NCBI GenBank assembly: GCA_016183615.1
Contig: JACPEG010000027.1
Coordinates: 18,356-82,355 of the forward strand
Source of the DNA: Betaproteobacteria bacterium
Lineage (GTDB): Bacteria > Pseudomonadota > Gammaproteobacteria > Burkholderiales > UBA6910
Reading direction: 5' to 3'
Length of the DNA stretch: 64,000 nucleotides
Of this stretch, positions 49,904 to 59,390 are shown one piece after another. The position numbers and the translations under genes were made by a program. Within the stretch, counting starts at the first letter, position 1; each line of letters starts with the position of its first letter. The notes beneath the pieces are model-generated. The model saw only the letters and a program-made list of their open reading frames with translations. It did no database searches and was not told the DNA's origin.

Positions 49904-50917
49904 TCAGTAGGCGCTCCGGGTACGCAGATAATTCAGACGATCGATGCTCTTCACCGCCAGCTCATTGACCTTCACGCCCTGCAGCACCTGCAGCTTCACG
50001 TCGGTGCCCGCGGCGCCGAGTTTCCACAGCTTGCGGTAAAAATCGGCCTGGCCCTGCACCGGGACGCCGTTCACGCCGATCACCATGTCGCCGGCGCGGA
50101 TGCCTGCCTGGTCCGAGGGACCCTCGGGCTGAATGCGCGTCACGAACAGCCGGCCCTGCACTTCTTCCGTGCCAAGCCCCAGCCAGGGGCGCGGCGGCTC
50201 CCCACTGCGGCCACTGGCGATCAGATCGCCCAGGATCGGCTTCAGCAGATTGATCGGCACGAACATGTTGCCGGGAAACGGCGATCCCGGACGGGCCGCG
50301 TCCCGCACGTAGAGCGAGCCGATGCCCACCAGCCTGCCGTCCGGACCGATGAGGGCGGCGCCGCCCCAGTTGTAGACGGCGGGCGCCGTGAAGATAGCGT
50401 CCTCGACCAGGTACTCCCAGCTTCCCGTGAACTCGCGCCGGGAGACCACGTAGCCGATGTTCGCGCCCTCGTAGCCGCCGTGGCCGGCGATCAGCACCAC
50501 GTCGCGCTCCTCCAGCTGGGACGAATCTCCCAGCGCAAGCGGGCGCACGGCGAGCGGTGCGACGGTGCGCACCAGCCCGAATCCGGTGGCGTGGTCGTAG
50601 CCCACCAGGTTGGCGGGCTGGGTCTTGCCGTCGGGGCCCATCACCTCGATGCCTTCGGCCTCGAGGACCAGGTAACCGATGGTGAGCACGAGACCGTCGG
50701 AATCGATCACCACCCCGCTGCCTTCCCGGTTGTGCCCCAGGGTCGACGCGGTGCGCGCATCGGGCAGCGCCTTGGCGCGCAGCTTCACCACCGCGCCCAG
50801 AATGTCGGCATCCTTGGACGGGGCCTTGTCCTCGGCCGCTGGCGCGCCCAGACCGAGCCCCAGGGAAAGGAACGCAGCGAGAACACCGCGCAGCAAACTC
50901 CGCAAGCTTCTCCTCAT
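49904..50917 (-). CDS. HtrA-like protein without catalytic triad, with PDZ
   Basis: A 337-residue exported protein. The signal peptide ends near residue 28. A trypsin-like HtrA fold (about 60-230) is recognisable from GSGVVIDSDGLVLT and GPDGRLVGIGS, followed by one PDZ domain (about 245-325, VTRIQPEGPSDQAGIRAGDMVIGVNG). The catalytic His is replaced by Y82 (LTIGYLV), the Asp by G112 (DHATGFGL) and the Ser position by W184 (YNWGGAAL). So it is probably a pseudoprotease that binds rather than cuts. It precedes an intradiol-dioxygenase gene on its upstream side. Confidence 0.8.
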   Translation of the reverse strand: MRRSLRSLLRGVLAAFLSLGLGLGAPAAEDKAPSKDADILGAVVKLRAKALPDARTASTLGHNREGSGVVIDSDGLVLTIGYLVLEAEGIEVMGPDGKTQPANLVGYDHATGFGLVRTVAPLAVRPLALGDSSQLEERDVVLIAGHGGYEGANIGYVVSRREFTGSWEYLVEDAIFTAPAVYNWGGAALIGPDGRLVGIGSLYVRDAARPGSPFPGNMFVPINLLKPILGDLIASGRSGEPPRPWLGLGTEEVQGRLFVTRIQPEGPSDQAGIRAGDMVIGVNGVPVQGQADFYRKLWKLGAAGTDVKLQVLQGVKVNELAVKSIDRLNYLRTRSAY

Positions 50918-50995
50918 GGTCCACCTCCCGCCTGCCGAAGACGGCCGCCGCCGTCTATTTCCATCATAGATCGCCCGCCCCTGCGACAGGGCGCA

Positions 50996-51643
50996 TCATC
51001 CCCTGCGCTCGAACGGCCCGTCCCGGGACAGCACGATGTCGAACCGGCCCACCAGATCGTCGCCCTGGGGCCCACGCTCCAGGCTCACGATCAGGCTTTC
51101 CCGCGCCTTGCGGTCGCGAATGCTGTTGAGCAGCAGGTCGGAATCGTTTTCGGGAGCGCCGGCGACGTACATCTGGGTCACCAGCGGCGCGAAATCGGGG
51201 CCGCTGATGGCGAAATGGATATGGGGCGCGCGCCCGGGATAAGGCACGGGCCTGATGGTGCGGAAGCGGTAGCCGCCGTCGGGGCCGGTCACGAACTGGC
51301 CGTAGCCCTGGAAGTTTGGATCCAGCGGGCGGTCCCGGTGGTCCCGGGGATGGTGATAGCGCCCGAAGGCGTTGCACTGCCAGATCTCGATGCGGGCCTC
51401 GGGCACCGGCCGGCCCTTCCCATCCACAACCCGTCCCGCGATCTGGGTGACCTCCCCCTTGGCCATTCCCGAGCCCCCGGCCACGGTGACGAGATCGTTG
51501 TCCTGGTCGAGGGGCAGCTCCGCGGGATAGAACGGTCCGCGGCTCTGGCGCGGGGTCGCCAGCAGTTCGGCGAGGGCCGCGGGACTGAGGCCCGCAAAGC
51601 CGAGCAGCGTTGCAGAGGCGGCGACGAATCTGCGGCGTTCCAT
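50996..51643 (-). CDS. exported intradiol ring-cleavage dioxygenase-like protein
   Basis: A 215-residue protein like the beta subunit of protocatechuate 3,4-dioxygenase. The N-terminus [18 protein letters not shown] looks like a twin-arginine signal. Fe(III) ligand candidates are Tyr in FGRYHHPRD and GYGQF and the two His in RAPHIHFAI. It lacks partner genes for aromatic degradation, so the true substrate is open. It is divergent from ttcA. Confidence 0.8.
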   Translation of the reverse strand: MERRRFVAASATLLGFAGLSPAALAELLATPRQSRGPFYPAELPLDQDNDLVTVAGGSGMAKGEVTQIAGRVVDGKGRPVPEARIEIWQCNAFGRYHHPRDHRDRPLDPNFQGYGQFVTGPDGGYRFRTIRPVPYPGRAPHIHFAISGPDFAPLVTQMYVAGAPENDSDLLLNSIRDRKARESLIVSLERGPQGDDLVGRFDIVLSRDGPFERRG

Positions 51644-51755
51644 GTTTGACGGGCTCCCGGCCGAAAATATATCCTTAGGCTCCGCGCCAATGGCGCCGGT
51701 TCCCGGCGCATGCGCCCTGTTTCATTTTGGCTGTTTCCGTCCTCTGCCCCTGCCC

Positions 51756-52658
51756 ATGATTGAGCCCGCAATGGAAGCGCTTTCCCGCAAGCAGCTCTAC
51801 GAAGCGAACAAGCTCACCAAGCGCCTGCGGCGCCTCACGGGTCAGGCCATCCAGGATTACGCCATGATCGAGAACGGCGATCGGGTGATGGTGTGCCTGT
51901 CCGGCGGGAAGGACAGCTACGGGCTGCTGGACATCCTGCTCTATCTCCGGGATCACGCGCCCGTCGACTTCGAAATCGTCGCCGTCAACCTGGACCAGAA
52001 GCAGCCCGGCTTCCCCGTCCACGTGCTGCCGGAATACCTGTCGAATATCGGCGTGCCCTTCCGCATCGCGGAGCAGGACACCTACCGCGTGGTGAAGCGG
52101 GTGGTTCCCGAAGGCAAGACCACCTGCGGCCTGTGCTCGCGGCTGCGTCGCGGGGTCCTGTACCGGGTGGCGGCGGAACTCGGCGCCACCCGGATCGCGC
52201 TGGGCCATCACCGCGACGATATCCTGGAGACGCTGTTTCTCAACCTGTTCCATGCCTCCAAGATCAAGGCCATGGCGCCGAAGCTGGTGAGCGACAACGG
52301 AAGACACATCGTGATCCGGCCGCTGGCCTACTGCCGCGAGGCGGACCTGGCGGCGTACGCGGAATTGCGCCGGTTCCCGATCATTCCGTGCAACCTGTGC
52401 GGCTCGCAACCCAACCTGCAGCGGCAGGTGGTGAAGGAGATGCTGCGCGGCTGGGACAGGAAATACCCGGGGCGCCTCGACAACCTGTTCCGGAGCCTGC
52501 AGAACGTGGTGCCGTCCCACCTGGCCGACCGGCGCCTGTTCGATTTCGCGGGACTGAAAGCCGGCGGGGCGCCGTTTCCAGGCGGGGACGTCGCCTTCGA
52601 CCAGGACGAGGACGGAACGGCGGAAGCGGCGAGGATCACCGTGCTGCGGGGTGTCTGA
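51756..52658 (+). CDS. ttcA: tRNA 2-thiocytidine synthetase TtcA
   Basis: A 300-residue PP-loop ATPase that thiolates cytidine 32 of some tRNAs. The ATP-binding motif SGGKDSYG and two CxxC pairs for the [4Fe-4S] cluster (CGLC and CNLC) are present, with [14 protein letters not shown] between. An ATG at 51771 is an alternative start. It is followed by an inositol-phosphatase-like gene 32 bases on. Confidence 0.95.
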   Translation: MIEPAMEALSRKQLYEANKLTKRLRRLTGQAIQDYAMIENGDRVMVCLSGGKDSYGLLDILLYLRDHAPVDFEIVAVNLDQKQPGFPVHVLPEYLSNIGVPFRIAEQDTYRVVKRVVPEGKTTCGLCSRLRRGVLYRVAAELGATRIALGHHRDDILETLFLNLFHASKIKAMAPKLVSDNGRHIVIRPLAYCREADLAAYAELRRFPIIPCNLCGSQPNLQRQVVKEMLRGWDRKYPGRLDNLFRSLQNVVPSHLADRRLFDFAGLKAGGAPFPGGDVAFDQDEDGTAEAARITVLRGV

Positions 52659-52690
52659 CCCGCGCCAGCCCGCGAACCCGAGAACCCGCC

Positions 52691-53497
52691 ATGACGCCGC
52701 AACGCTGGCTCGACTTCCTGCGGATCATCGCCGACCAGGGCGACGCCGTCGCGCTGCGCTATTTCCGCAGCCCGCTTCTCGCGGTCACCGAGAAGCCCAA
52801 CGCCGGCCCGGCCACCCAGGCCGACCTGGAAATCGAAAGGCTCGCCCGGCAGATGATCGAGGCCCATCACCCGGGCGTCGGCGTCTGCGGCGAGGAGTTC
52901 GGGGAAATGCAGGGCGCCTCGGACAGCCGCCTCATCATCGATCCCATCGACGCCACCAACAACTTCGTGCGCGGCATCCCGGTGTTCGCGACGCTGCTGG
53001 CGGTGGAACGCGACGGCGAAATCATCGCGGGACTGGTGAGTGCGCCGGCGCTGCGCCGGCGCTGGCACGCGACGCGGGGCGGCGGCGCGTTCGAAAATGG
53101 CGAGCGTATGCGGGTATCGGAGACCGGCCGGCCGGAGGAAGCCACGCTGTTTCACAGCAGCCTCAACAATCTGTCCCCGGAGCAGCGAAACGGCCTGCTC
53201 GCGCTTTCCGCGATCACCCGGCGCCAGCGGGGCTTCGGCGATTTCTACCAGCACATGCTGGTGGCGGCAGGCTGCGGCGAAATGGCCGTGGATCCGGGGC
53301 TCGAGCCCTGGGACATCGCGCCGCTGCTTCTGATCGTCGAGGAAGCCGGCGGCCGTGCCACGTCTTTCACCGCCGAGCGCACCATTTACGGCGGCAGTCT
53401 CGTCACCTCCAACGGATTGCTTCACGAGACCGCTCTGCAGTTCCTGTCCGGTCGCGACGCGGCGAGCCGCCAGGCCGCCACGCCTGCCGCCCGCTGA
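52691..53497 (+). CDS. inositol-monophosphatase family phosphatase
   Basis: A 268-residue Mg2+-dependent, Li+-sensitive phosphatase family member. Metal-binding motifs are GEEFGE, IDPIDATNNFVRGIP and EPWDIAPLLLIVEEAGG. The TNNF/VRGIP variant and length fit histidinol-phosphatase (HisN)-like or nucleotidase members; which one cannot be read from sequence. It converges with cpdA, 5 bases apart. Confidence 0.88.
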   Translation: MTPQRWLDFLRIIADQGDAVALRYFRSPLLAVTEKPNAGPATQADLEIERLARQMIEAHHPGVGVCGEEFGEMQGASDSRLIIDPIDATNNFVRGIPVFATLLAVERDGEIIAGLVSAPALRRRWHATRGGGAFENGERMRVSETGRPEEATLFHSSLNNLSPEQRNGLLALSAITRRQRGFGDFYQHMLVAAGCGEMAVDPGLEPWDIAPLLLIVEEAGGRATSFTAERTIYGGSLVTSNGLLHETALQFLSGRDAASRQAATPAAR

Positions 53498-53502
53498 TTC
53501 GG

Positions 53503-54303
53503 CTACTCGAAGGGATACGGACCCGGATACCGGTCGGCGACGCAGTAGTGGGTCACCACCCCCAGGTCTGCGCGCCACAGATGGAGCAGGAATCCCGAGG
53601 GTTCCAGCACGTATTGGGCGGGAACCCGCTCAGCGTTCAGATCGAGCGCGATCTGGTGGGCGGAGCTGGGGGCCACCCACACCGGCTTCCCCGCCCACAT
53701 GGCCTGGACGGCGCGGTGGACGTGGCCGCAGGAAATCTTCAGCACCTGGGGATGACAGGCGAGCAGCCGGGCCAGCCCATCGGTCCCCTGGCACTTGATG
53801 CGGTCCATGTCGGCAACCCCGGTATCGAACGGCGGGTGGTGCATGAAAATCATCGTCGGCTGCTGGGGCGCGCTGGCGAGGCGTGCCTCGAGCCAGGCCA
53901 GGCGCGGGGCATCCATCATCCCCGACTCTTCTCCCGGCACCAGCGTATCCAGCATGAGAACGCGCAACGGGAAACCGGGAATCTCGTACTGGATCCAGTC
54001 GGAATGCTCGAAGAGATATAAGTGATCGCGAAAGACTTCCCGCATTCCTTCGCGGCCGTCGTGATTGCCGGGAATCAGGTAATAGGGCATCGCGAGCCGG
54101 TCCAGCAGCCGGCGCAGATTCCGATACTCGACGGATTCCGCGGAGTCCACCAGGTCCCCGGTGATCACGGCGATGTCGGGCCGCGGCGAGAGCCCGTTGA
54201 CGCACGCCACGCAGCGCTCCAGGCAGGTGGCCGTGTCCACGCGGCCGAAGGCGACGTCGCCGGGACGCCGGATGTGGCAGTCGCTGATCTGGGCGATGAG
54301 CAT
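53503..54303 (-). CDS. cpdA: 3',5'-cyclic-AMP phosphodiesterase
   Basis: A 266-residue class III metallophosphoesterase. Dimetal motifs are QISDCHI, ITGDLVD, PGNHD, MHHPP and CGHVHRA, as in CpdA, which hydrolyses cAMP. A Crp-family regulator is encoded at 37466-38173, but no adenylate cyclase is in the window. The length is normal for CpdA. Confidence 0.9.
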   Translation of the reverse strand: MLIAQISDCHIRRPGDVAFGRVDTATCLERCVACVNGLSPRPDIAVITGDLVDSAESVEYRNLRRLLDRLAMPYYLIPGNHDGREGMREVFRDHLYLFEHSDWIQYEIPGFPLRVLMLDTLVPGEESGMMDAPRLAWLEARLASAPQQPTMIFMHHPPFDTGVADMDRIKCQGTDGLARLLACHPQVLKISCGHVHRAVQAMWAGKPVWVAPSSAHQIALDLNAERVPAQYVLEPSGFLLHLWRADLGVVTHYCVADRYPGPYPFE

Positions 54304-54363
54304 GGGAGAAGGAGGTCCTGAACGAGATATGGTAATTCTCCCGGTGAGGGGCTTCCACCCCGC

Positions 54364-55344
54364 TCATCGCCTCCGTTTCCGCGCGACTCGCCCGCGCTGC
54401 GCCGGGTCCGGCGCACCGTCCTTTTCCGCCTCCGCCACCAGCCAGTCGATGAAAGCCTGCACCTCGGGCCGCCCGCCGGCGTGCTTCGAGCGCACCACGA
54501 AGTAGCCGCGCGCGGGACTTGCCACCCGGGAGAACGGCGCCACGAGCTTCCCCTCCCGGATCATCCGCCGCATCAGGGGAAACCGCCCGAGGGCCACGCC
54601 CTGGCCCTCCACCGCCGCCTGGATCACCTGGTCGTACTGGGAGAAGTGCAGCACGCCCGCGGGCTCGATGTCGCCAACGCCCTCGGCTTCCAGCCACGCC
54701 TGCCAGACTACCGGCCAGCGAAAGGCTTTCGGATCTTCGAAATGGATCAGCACGTGGTGCCGCAGGTCCGCCGGCACCGCCAGCGGCCGTGAGCGATCCT
54801 TGAGCAGCCTGGGGCTGCACACGGGAGAAACCTCCTCCCCGAACAGCTTCACCGCATCCGGGTCGATGCGCTCGGGCGAGAAATAGCGAATCGCAACATC
54901 AATACGCTCGCGCTCCAGGTTGAGGACGGCATTGGTGGCGGAAATCCGCACGTCCACCCCGGGACAGGCCGCGCGGAATCCGGCGAGCCGGGGAATCAGC
55001 CACAGCGAAGCGAATCCCGCGGTGGTGGTCACGCTCACCTGTTTGGCGCCCCCGGCCTCCGTCACCTGCTCCAACGCCCGCCTGAGCCGCTCCAGCGCCT
55101 CGGCGGTCGCCCGGTACAGCACCTGCCCCTCCTCTGTGAGCAGCAGCGAGCGGTGGCGGCGCTGGAACAGATGCACGCCCAGCCGCTCTTCCAGCGCCTG
55201 AATCTGGCGGCTCACTGCCGACTGGGTGATGAACAGTTCTTCCCCGGCCTTGGTGAAGCTCAGGTGCCGGGCAGCCGCCTCGAAGCCCCGCAGCAGGTCG
55301 AGGGACGGATTGGCCAAGCCCTTTTTTGCATTCCGTTTACTCAT
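54364..55344 (-). CDS. LysR family regulator, GcvA-like
   Basis: A 326-residue regulator. The N-terminal helix-turn-helix is LRGFEAAARHLSFTKAGEELFITQSAVSRQIQALEE, followed by an effector-binding domain. The GcvA-type features LFQRRHRSL and SQYDQVIQAAVEGQGVALGR are present. It starts MSKRNAK; an in-frame ATG at 55359 adds five residues. It is divergent from a DUF2917 gene, a common pairing, which it probably controls. Confidence 0.9.
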   Translation of the reverse strand: MSKRNAKKGLANPSLDLLRGFEAAARHLSFTKAGEELFITQSAVSRQIQALEERLGVHLFQRRHRSLLLTEEGQVLYRATAEALERLRRALEQVTEAGGAKQVSVTTTAGFASLWLIPRLAGFRAACPGVDVRISATNAVLNLERERIDVAIRYFSPERIDPDAVKLFGEEVSPVCSPRLLKDRSRPLAVPADLRHHVLIHFEDPKAFRWPVVWQAWLEAEGVGDIEPAGVLHFSQYDQVIQAAVEGQGVALGRFPLMRRMIREGKLVAPFSRVASPARGYFVVRSKHAGGRPEVQAFIDWLVAEAEKDGAPDPAQRGRVARKRRR

Positions 55345-55475
55345 GCGTCTGCTTCCCAAATGTCGTTTGAGCGTCCGCGCCTTTCACAGAATAATAGCCC
55401 TACATGAGCGGGCGGGAAACGAATCTCGTGCCCGATTGACGGATGAATCCCGCTCATTTTACAGGAGCCCAGACC

Positions 55476-55754
55476 ATGAACAACTCTCCCCACAATGCGG
55501 TAATTCACCTGACCGGCAAACGGTTCCTCGAGCTGCGCAACGCCAGGGGCACCCGGATCCAGTGCCACCGGGGCACCCTGTGGATCACCCAGGAGAAGGA
55601 CGGCAACGACGTGATTCTGGAGACGGGAAAGACCTTCGAGATCGAGCGCCAGGGACTGACGCTGGTGAGCGGCTTCGACGGCGCCGCGGTTTCCGTGGTA
55701 AGGCCGGGCGAGCCCGCGTTCCTGTCGCTGCGGGCCACGCCTCACGTCGTCTGA
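55476..55754 (+). CDS. DUF2917 protein
   Basis: A 92-residue cupin-like small protein of the DUF2917 family, with RGTRIQCHRGTLWITQEKDGNDVILE and GSFD-like VSGFDGAAVSV. The function is unknown. An ACAGGAG site precedes the ATG. It faces a GcvA-like LysR gene, as in many betaproteobacteria. Confidence 0.85.
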   Translation: MNNSPHNAVIHLTGKRFLELRNARGTRIQCHRGTLWITQEKDGNDVILETGKTFEIERQGLTLVSGFDGAAVSVVRPGEPAFLSLRATPHVV

Positions 55755-55759
55755 ACCAA

Positions 55760-55870
55760 ATGGCGTCAACGACCATGGGCAACGTGATCTACGAGAAGAA
55801 GGCCGGCATTGCCTTTGTTACGCTGAACCGACCCGATGCCCTGAATGGGTCTTGCTACCGCACTCGATGA
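55760..55870 (+). pseudogene. enoyl-CoA hydratase fragment
   Basis: About 30 codons (GNVIYEKKAGIAFVTLNRPDALN) match the N-terminus of the enoyl-CoA hydratase/isomerase family, then the similarity ends and a stop follows. Only the first two strands remain. It opens a run of broken genes to 56740. Confidence 0.8.
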
Positions 55871-55885
55871 CTGACCGGAAAAATC

Positions 55886-56423
55886 CATGAACGATCTTCA
55901 GAACACCAACCGTGCGGTGCCGCTGCTTGTGTGCACCAGCGTGATACTCACCCGGTGTCGTTCTCGCTCGCCGCGGGGCTGCTCGTCGGACTGGGGTTGG
56001 GCGGCACCACCTGGTCGGTGATCTATGGAGCAGTGGGCCGGGCTTTCACCCCGGAGAAGCACGCCAACGTTTTCGCCATCGTGGGTGCCGCAGGTTCATT
56101 CGGCCAGTTCACCCTGGTGCCCCTCGGGCAGGGGCTCATCGGCGGACTGGGTTGGGCCCCGGCTCTTCTGATCTTCGCCGTGATAATTTCGCTGATTGTG
56201 CCACTTGCGGCGGGCGGCGCGGAAACCGGGCGCCGAAGCCTGCACGCGGGCTCCGACCAGTCCACTGGTGAGGCGCTCCGGCAGGCGTTCCGCCACAAGG
56301 GCTTTTGGCTTCTCACCCTGGGATTCTTCGCGTGCGGGTTCCAGCTCCTCTTCATCGCTGCTCAACCTCCCCATCGACGAACGGCCGGTTACGGTTGCCG
56401 GTGCCCCGGCGCCAGCCAAGTGA
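55886..56423 (+). pseudogene. MFS transporter remnant with internal deletions
   Basis: Pieces of one major-facilitator gene in order. The start (MNDLQNTNRAVPLLVCTSVILT) is followed by a jump into another frame that carries central helices (FSLAAGLLVGLGLGGTTWSVIYGA to GFFACGFQLLFIA). Near 56360 there is a jump to a C-terminal tail (LLNLPIDERPVTVAGAPAPAK) ending at the stop at 56421-56423. At least two deletions or frame changes are needed to explain it. Confidence 0.75.
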
Positions 56424-56554
56424 TGCGCAGGAAGTCTCTAGTTCGCATCGTTGTCGCCCTTGCCCTCGTCTTCGGCACAGGCTGGGCGTTCCGCGGCTAC
56501 CTCGAACCCGCCGCGGTGGTGGATTTTGCGAACCGCCTGAACTTCTGCGGCTGA
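56423..56554 (+). CDS. small membrane-anchored protein
   Basis: A 43-residue peptide with a basic start (MRRKSLVR), one hydrophobic helix (IVVALALVFGTGWAF) and a short tail ending NFCG. Its ATG overlaps the stop of the MFS remnant (TGATG), which suggests it was a coupled downstream gene. It looks intact, but it may itself be a remnant. No family is recognised. Confidence 0.45.
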   Translation: MRRKSLVRIVVALALVFGTGWAFRGYLEPAAVVDFANRLNFCG

Positions 56555-56580
56555 CATGGGCGCGGACGGAGGTCCTGACA

Positions 56581-56731
56581 ATGGAACGGCGGGGCAAACC
56601 ATTGCCGGTTTTGGAATATCTGGAAAGACTGATCGGCGACAATCTTGCCGTTGGCGACACCACGCACCTGAACTACCCGACGCCGATTTCCAGGACTCTG
56701 GGGATCAGGATAGTTGCGGTCGGGCCGGTAC
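56581..56731 (+). pseudogene. PaaI-type thioesterase N-terminal fragment
   Basis: About 50 codons (KPLPVLEYLERLIGDNL, then TPISRTLGIRIVAVGPV) resemble the start of PaaI-family hotdog thioesterases. The catalytic part is missing because the sequence runs into the 3' end of fpr on the other strand. It is the last piece of the degraded segment. Confidence 0.6.
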
Positions 56732-57502
56732 TTACCAGTAGTTCTCCACGGCGATGTGGCCGGGCTGGCCGCGGCGGCTGACGGTGAGGCCGCGCCGGTG
56801 CAGCAGTTCGCGCGTTTCCTCCACCATTTCGGGGTTGCCGCAGATCATGACCCGGGAGCGGTCCACGTCGATGTCGAGCCCGAGGTGGCGCTCCAGCTCC
56901 CGGGTGGCGATCAGGTTCGTCACCCGGTCCCGCAGGGCGGGCGGCGCGTCCTCGCGGGTCACGGCCTGCACGTACCTGAGCTTGTGGGCGTGCTCCTGGA
57001 ACAGCTCATTCTCCCTGAAGGCGCGGATCGCCTCCTGGTAAGCAAGCTCCTCCTTGTGGCGCACGCTGTGCACCAGGATCAGGTTCTCGTACTGCTCCCA
57101 GGTCCTGGGATCGTAGAGGATGGAGATGAACGGGGCGAGCCCGGTGCCGGTGGCGAGCATCCACAGGTCGCGCCCGCACTCGAAGCGGTCGGTGGTGAGA
57201 AAGCCGTAGTTCCTGCGCTCGACCAGGATTTCGTCGCCCACCTGGAGCTGCGACAGCTTCGAGGTGAACTGGCCGCCCGGCACCACGATGGAGTAGAACT
57301 CCAGGAATTCGTCGTAATCCGCCGAGCAGATGGAGTAGGGTCGCCATACGACTTCGTCGCCGCTTTTCACGCCGAGCCGCGCGAACTGGCCGGGGATGAA
57401 GCGGTAGCCGCGGTGGCGTGTCGTCCTGAACGTGAACAGGCTCGGGGTCCAGGTATGGATCTCGGTGATGGTCTCGACCGTGTACTTGTCGTTTTCGCTC
57501 AT
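56732..57502 (-). CDS. fpr: ferredoxin--NADP+ reductase
   Basis: A 256-residue FAD enzyme of the bacterial FPR class. It has the FAD motif RPYSIC, the NADP-binding GTGLAPFISI and CGNPEMVEET, and ends VENYW, where the terminal aromatic stacks on the flavin. It exchanges electrons between NADPH and ferredoxin or flavodoxin, and such enzymes can feed Bfd. The 212-base gap before the next gene holds only its likely promoter. Confidence 0.94.
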   Translation of the reverse strand: MSENDKYTVETITEIHTWTPSLFTFRTTRHRGYRFIPGQFARLGVKSGDEVVWRPYSICSADYDEFLEFYSIVVPGGQFTSKLSQLQVGDEILVERRNYGFLTTDRFECGRDLWMLATGTGLAPFISILYDPRTWEQYENLILVHSVRHKEELAYQEAIRAFRENELFQEHAHKLRYVQAVTREDAPPALRDRVTNLIATRELERHLGLDIDVDRSRVMICGNPEMVEETRELLHRRGLTVSRRGQPGHIAVENYW

Positions 57503-57714
57503 GGCGCTGCAGGTAGGCTGAATCAGGTCCTCATTCTAGGTGCGGCCCTAAAGAATCCGAAATACCGATTTTTTATTTCCTTATCACCACCTGGAATATG
57601 GCTGGGTCTCGGGGGACCCCGCGGGGTTCCGGCCCCTTCCCCAGCGCTCCTCGCTGCCTCCCCCAACGGAGCAGCCTCCTCCAGGAAGGGATCACCGGCT
57701 CCCCGCGTTTTTTT

Positions 57715-59139
57715 TCAATGCCGGCCGGCGGCGCCCCCGGTTCCATCCAGTTCCACCACCTGCAGCCGCCCGCCGTGGCGCTCGAAATAGCGGGTGAGTA
57801 TTTTGTAGGTATCGAGATCGAATAGCTTCTCCGAACCCAGTTCCCCCGCATCGAACAATTCCCAGTCGGAGCGCACCGTCCCGAGATAGCACCAGCGGTC
57901 CAGGACGTGCAGCTCGCTTTTCCCCGACCAGGAATCGGTTTCCCGGATTCCCACCCGGCCCCGGAACGGCCAGGCCCTGACCCTGAGCTTGTGCAGCGCC
58001 GCCAGCAGCCGCGCCGAATGGGTGAGGGTGTTTTCCTTGCCGACGCAGGCGCCCCGGCATTTCTTCAACTGGTGGGCGAAGCATGGCCCCTTCCCGCTTT
58101 CCAGCCCCAGCACGATCGGGCACAGTCCCTGCTCTTCCGCAATCGCGCGCAGCGTGTTGACCGCCTCGCGCTTCGCCCGGAACAGGCCGTACAGGTGCTG
58201 AAGGTCCCCGAAATCCTCGTCCCGGGCGTACACCAGCAGGGGCTTCGCCGCGTCCCCGGCGGGATCGAAGCGCCAGGCGCAGAGATCGTTGCTGCGCCGG
58301 AGCCAGCGGTTGTGAACGGGCTGCAGCTGCTTGACGAGCCGCGCTTCCCGCATGAGGGCCCCCAGCTCGCCCACGGTCTCGATCCACTCCACGCGGGTGA
58401 TCTGCCGGGAGATGCGCATGTCCTTGTGGACCGCGTGGTCCCCGGAGAAATGGGCCAGCACCCGGGATCTGAGGTTCACGCTCTTGCCCACGTAGAGCGG
58501 AATGTCGTTCTCGCCGTAGAACAGGTACACGCCCGGGGTCTCGGGAATATCGTCGAGGACGCCCTCGGCCAGACCCGCGGGAAGGCTCGGCGTCCTGAGC
58601 AGCGCCTCGACCGCCGCGTCGATTTCGGCCCGGGTCTTCTCACGGCTCAGCGTCTGCACGAACTGCCACAGAACGCGGGCATCGCCCAGCGCCCGGTGGC
58701 GGTCCTCGCAGATGAGGCCGTGGCGCTCGATCAGGCTGTCCAGGTTGTGCCGGTGATGCTCGGGGTAGAGCCGGCGCGAGAGTTTCACCGTGCAGAGCAC
58801 CTTCGACGCATAGCGCAAGCCTGCCCGCTTGAATTCGTTCTTGAGGAAGCCGTAGTCGAAGCGGGCATTGTGGGCCACCAGCAGGCGGCCGGCGAGGCGC
58901 TCCATCAGGTCCTGCGCCAGGTCGGAGAAGGTGGGTGCGTCGCGCACCATGGCGTTGGTGATGCCGGTGAGCGTTTCGATGGCGGGCGGAATGCGCGTTT
59001 CCGGATTGACCAGCGTACCCCACTCGGAGGCGAGCTTTCCCCCGTTCACCTCCACGATGCCGATTTCGGTGACCCGGTCGAAGCCGGCAGCGGCCCCGGT
59101 GGTTTCCAGGTCGAGGAACACTACGCGTTGTTCAAGCAT
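57715..59139 (-). CDS. DnaQ-type exonuclease fused to GIY-YIG domain
   Basis: A 474-residue two-domain protein. Residues 1-170 are a DEDDh 3'-5' exonuclease (VFLDLETTG, GITNAMV, HNARFDYGFLKNEF, HRALGDARVL). From about residue 200 there is a GIY-YIG nuclease domain as in UvrC/Cho (PGVYLFYGENDIPLYVGKSVNLRSRV), with a UvrC-like Cys-containing region near HQLKKCRGACVG. Such fusions are thought to act in DNA repair alongside UvrABC. The ATG at 59139 begins the exonuclease domain; the open frame upstream is repeat DNA. Confidence 0.9.
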   Translation of the reverse strand: MLEQRVVFLDLETTGAAAGFDRVTEIGIVEVNGGKLASEWGTLVNPETRIPPAIETLTGITNAMVRDAPTFSDLAQDLMERLAGRLLVAHNARFDYGFLKNEFKRAGLRYASKVLCTVKLSRRLYPEHHRHNLDSLIERHGLICEDRHRALGDARVLWQFVQTLSREKTRAEIDAAVEALLRTPSLPAGLAEGVLDDIPETPGVYLFYGENDIPLYVGKSVNLRSRVLAHFSGDHAVHKDMRISRQITRVEWIETVGELGALMREARLVKQLQPVHNRWLRRSNDLCAWRFDPAGDAAKPLLVYARDEDFGDLQHLYGLFRAKREAVNTLRAIAEEQGLCPIVLGLESGKGPCFAHQLKKCRGACVGKENTLTHSARLLAALHKLRVRAWPFRGRVGIRETDSWSGKSELHVLDRWCYLGTVRSDWELFDAGELGSEKLFDLDTYKILTRYFERHGGRLQVVELDGTGGAAGRH

Positions 59140-59196
59140 CGTGGCGGACCATAAAGTTCGATCGTAGGGCGCATCCCGCGCACAGGTCAACTCCGG

Positions 59197-59390
59197 AGTC
59201 GCGAATGAATTCGCTCCTACGTGGGGGTTGTGGGGGTTGTGGGGGCCGCAACAAGGCGACCGCCTCGATGGCCGGGAGTCGCGAATGAATTCGCTCCTAC
59301 GTGGGGGTTGTGGGGGTTGTGGGGGTCGCAACAAGGCGACCGCCTCGATGGCCGGGAGTCGCGAATGAATTCGCTCCTACGTGGGGGTTG
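59197..59390. repeat. 80-bp tandem repeat with G-runs, 2.4 copies
   Basis: Two full 80-bp units (59197-59276, 59277-59356; one mismatch) and a 34-bp third. Each full unit has GTCGCGAATGAATTCGCTCCTA, the arm also found at 21393-21440, and GTGGGGGTTGTGGGGGTTGTGGGGG with three G5 runs. The last partial unit leads into TAGGAGGGGATTCATCCCCGAC, the other arm. The rest of the gap 59140-59537 holds GTAGGG/CCCTAC-type short palindromes (59163, 59417, 59464) and no gene. Confidence 0.9.

Noticed and set aside
59197..59390. CRISPR array
   Set aside because: The 80-bp units abut each other without unique spacers and there are no cas genes.
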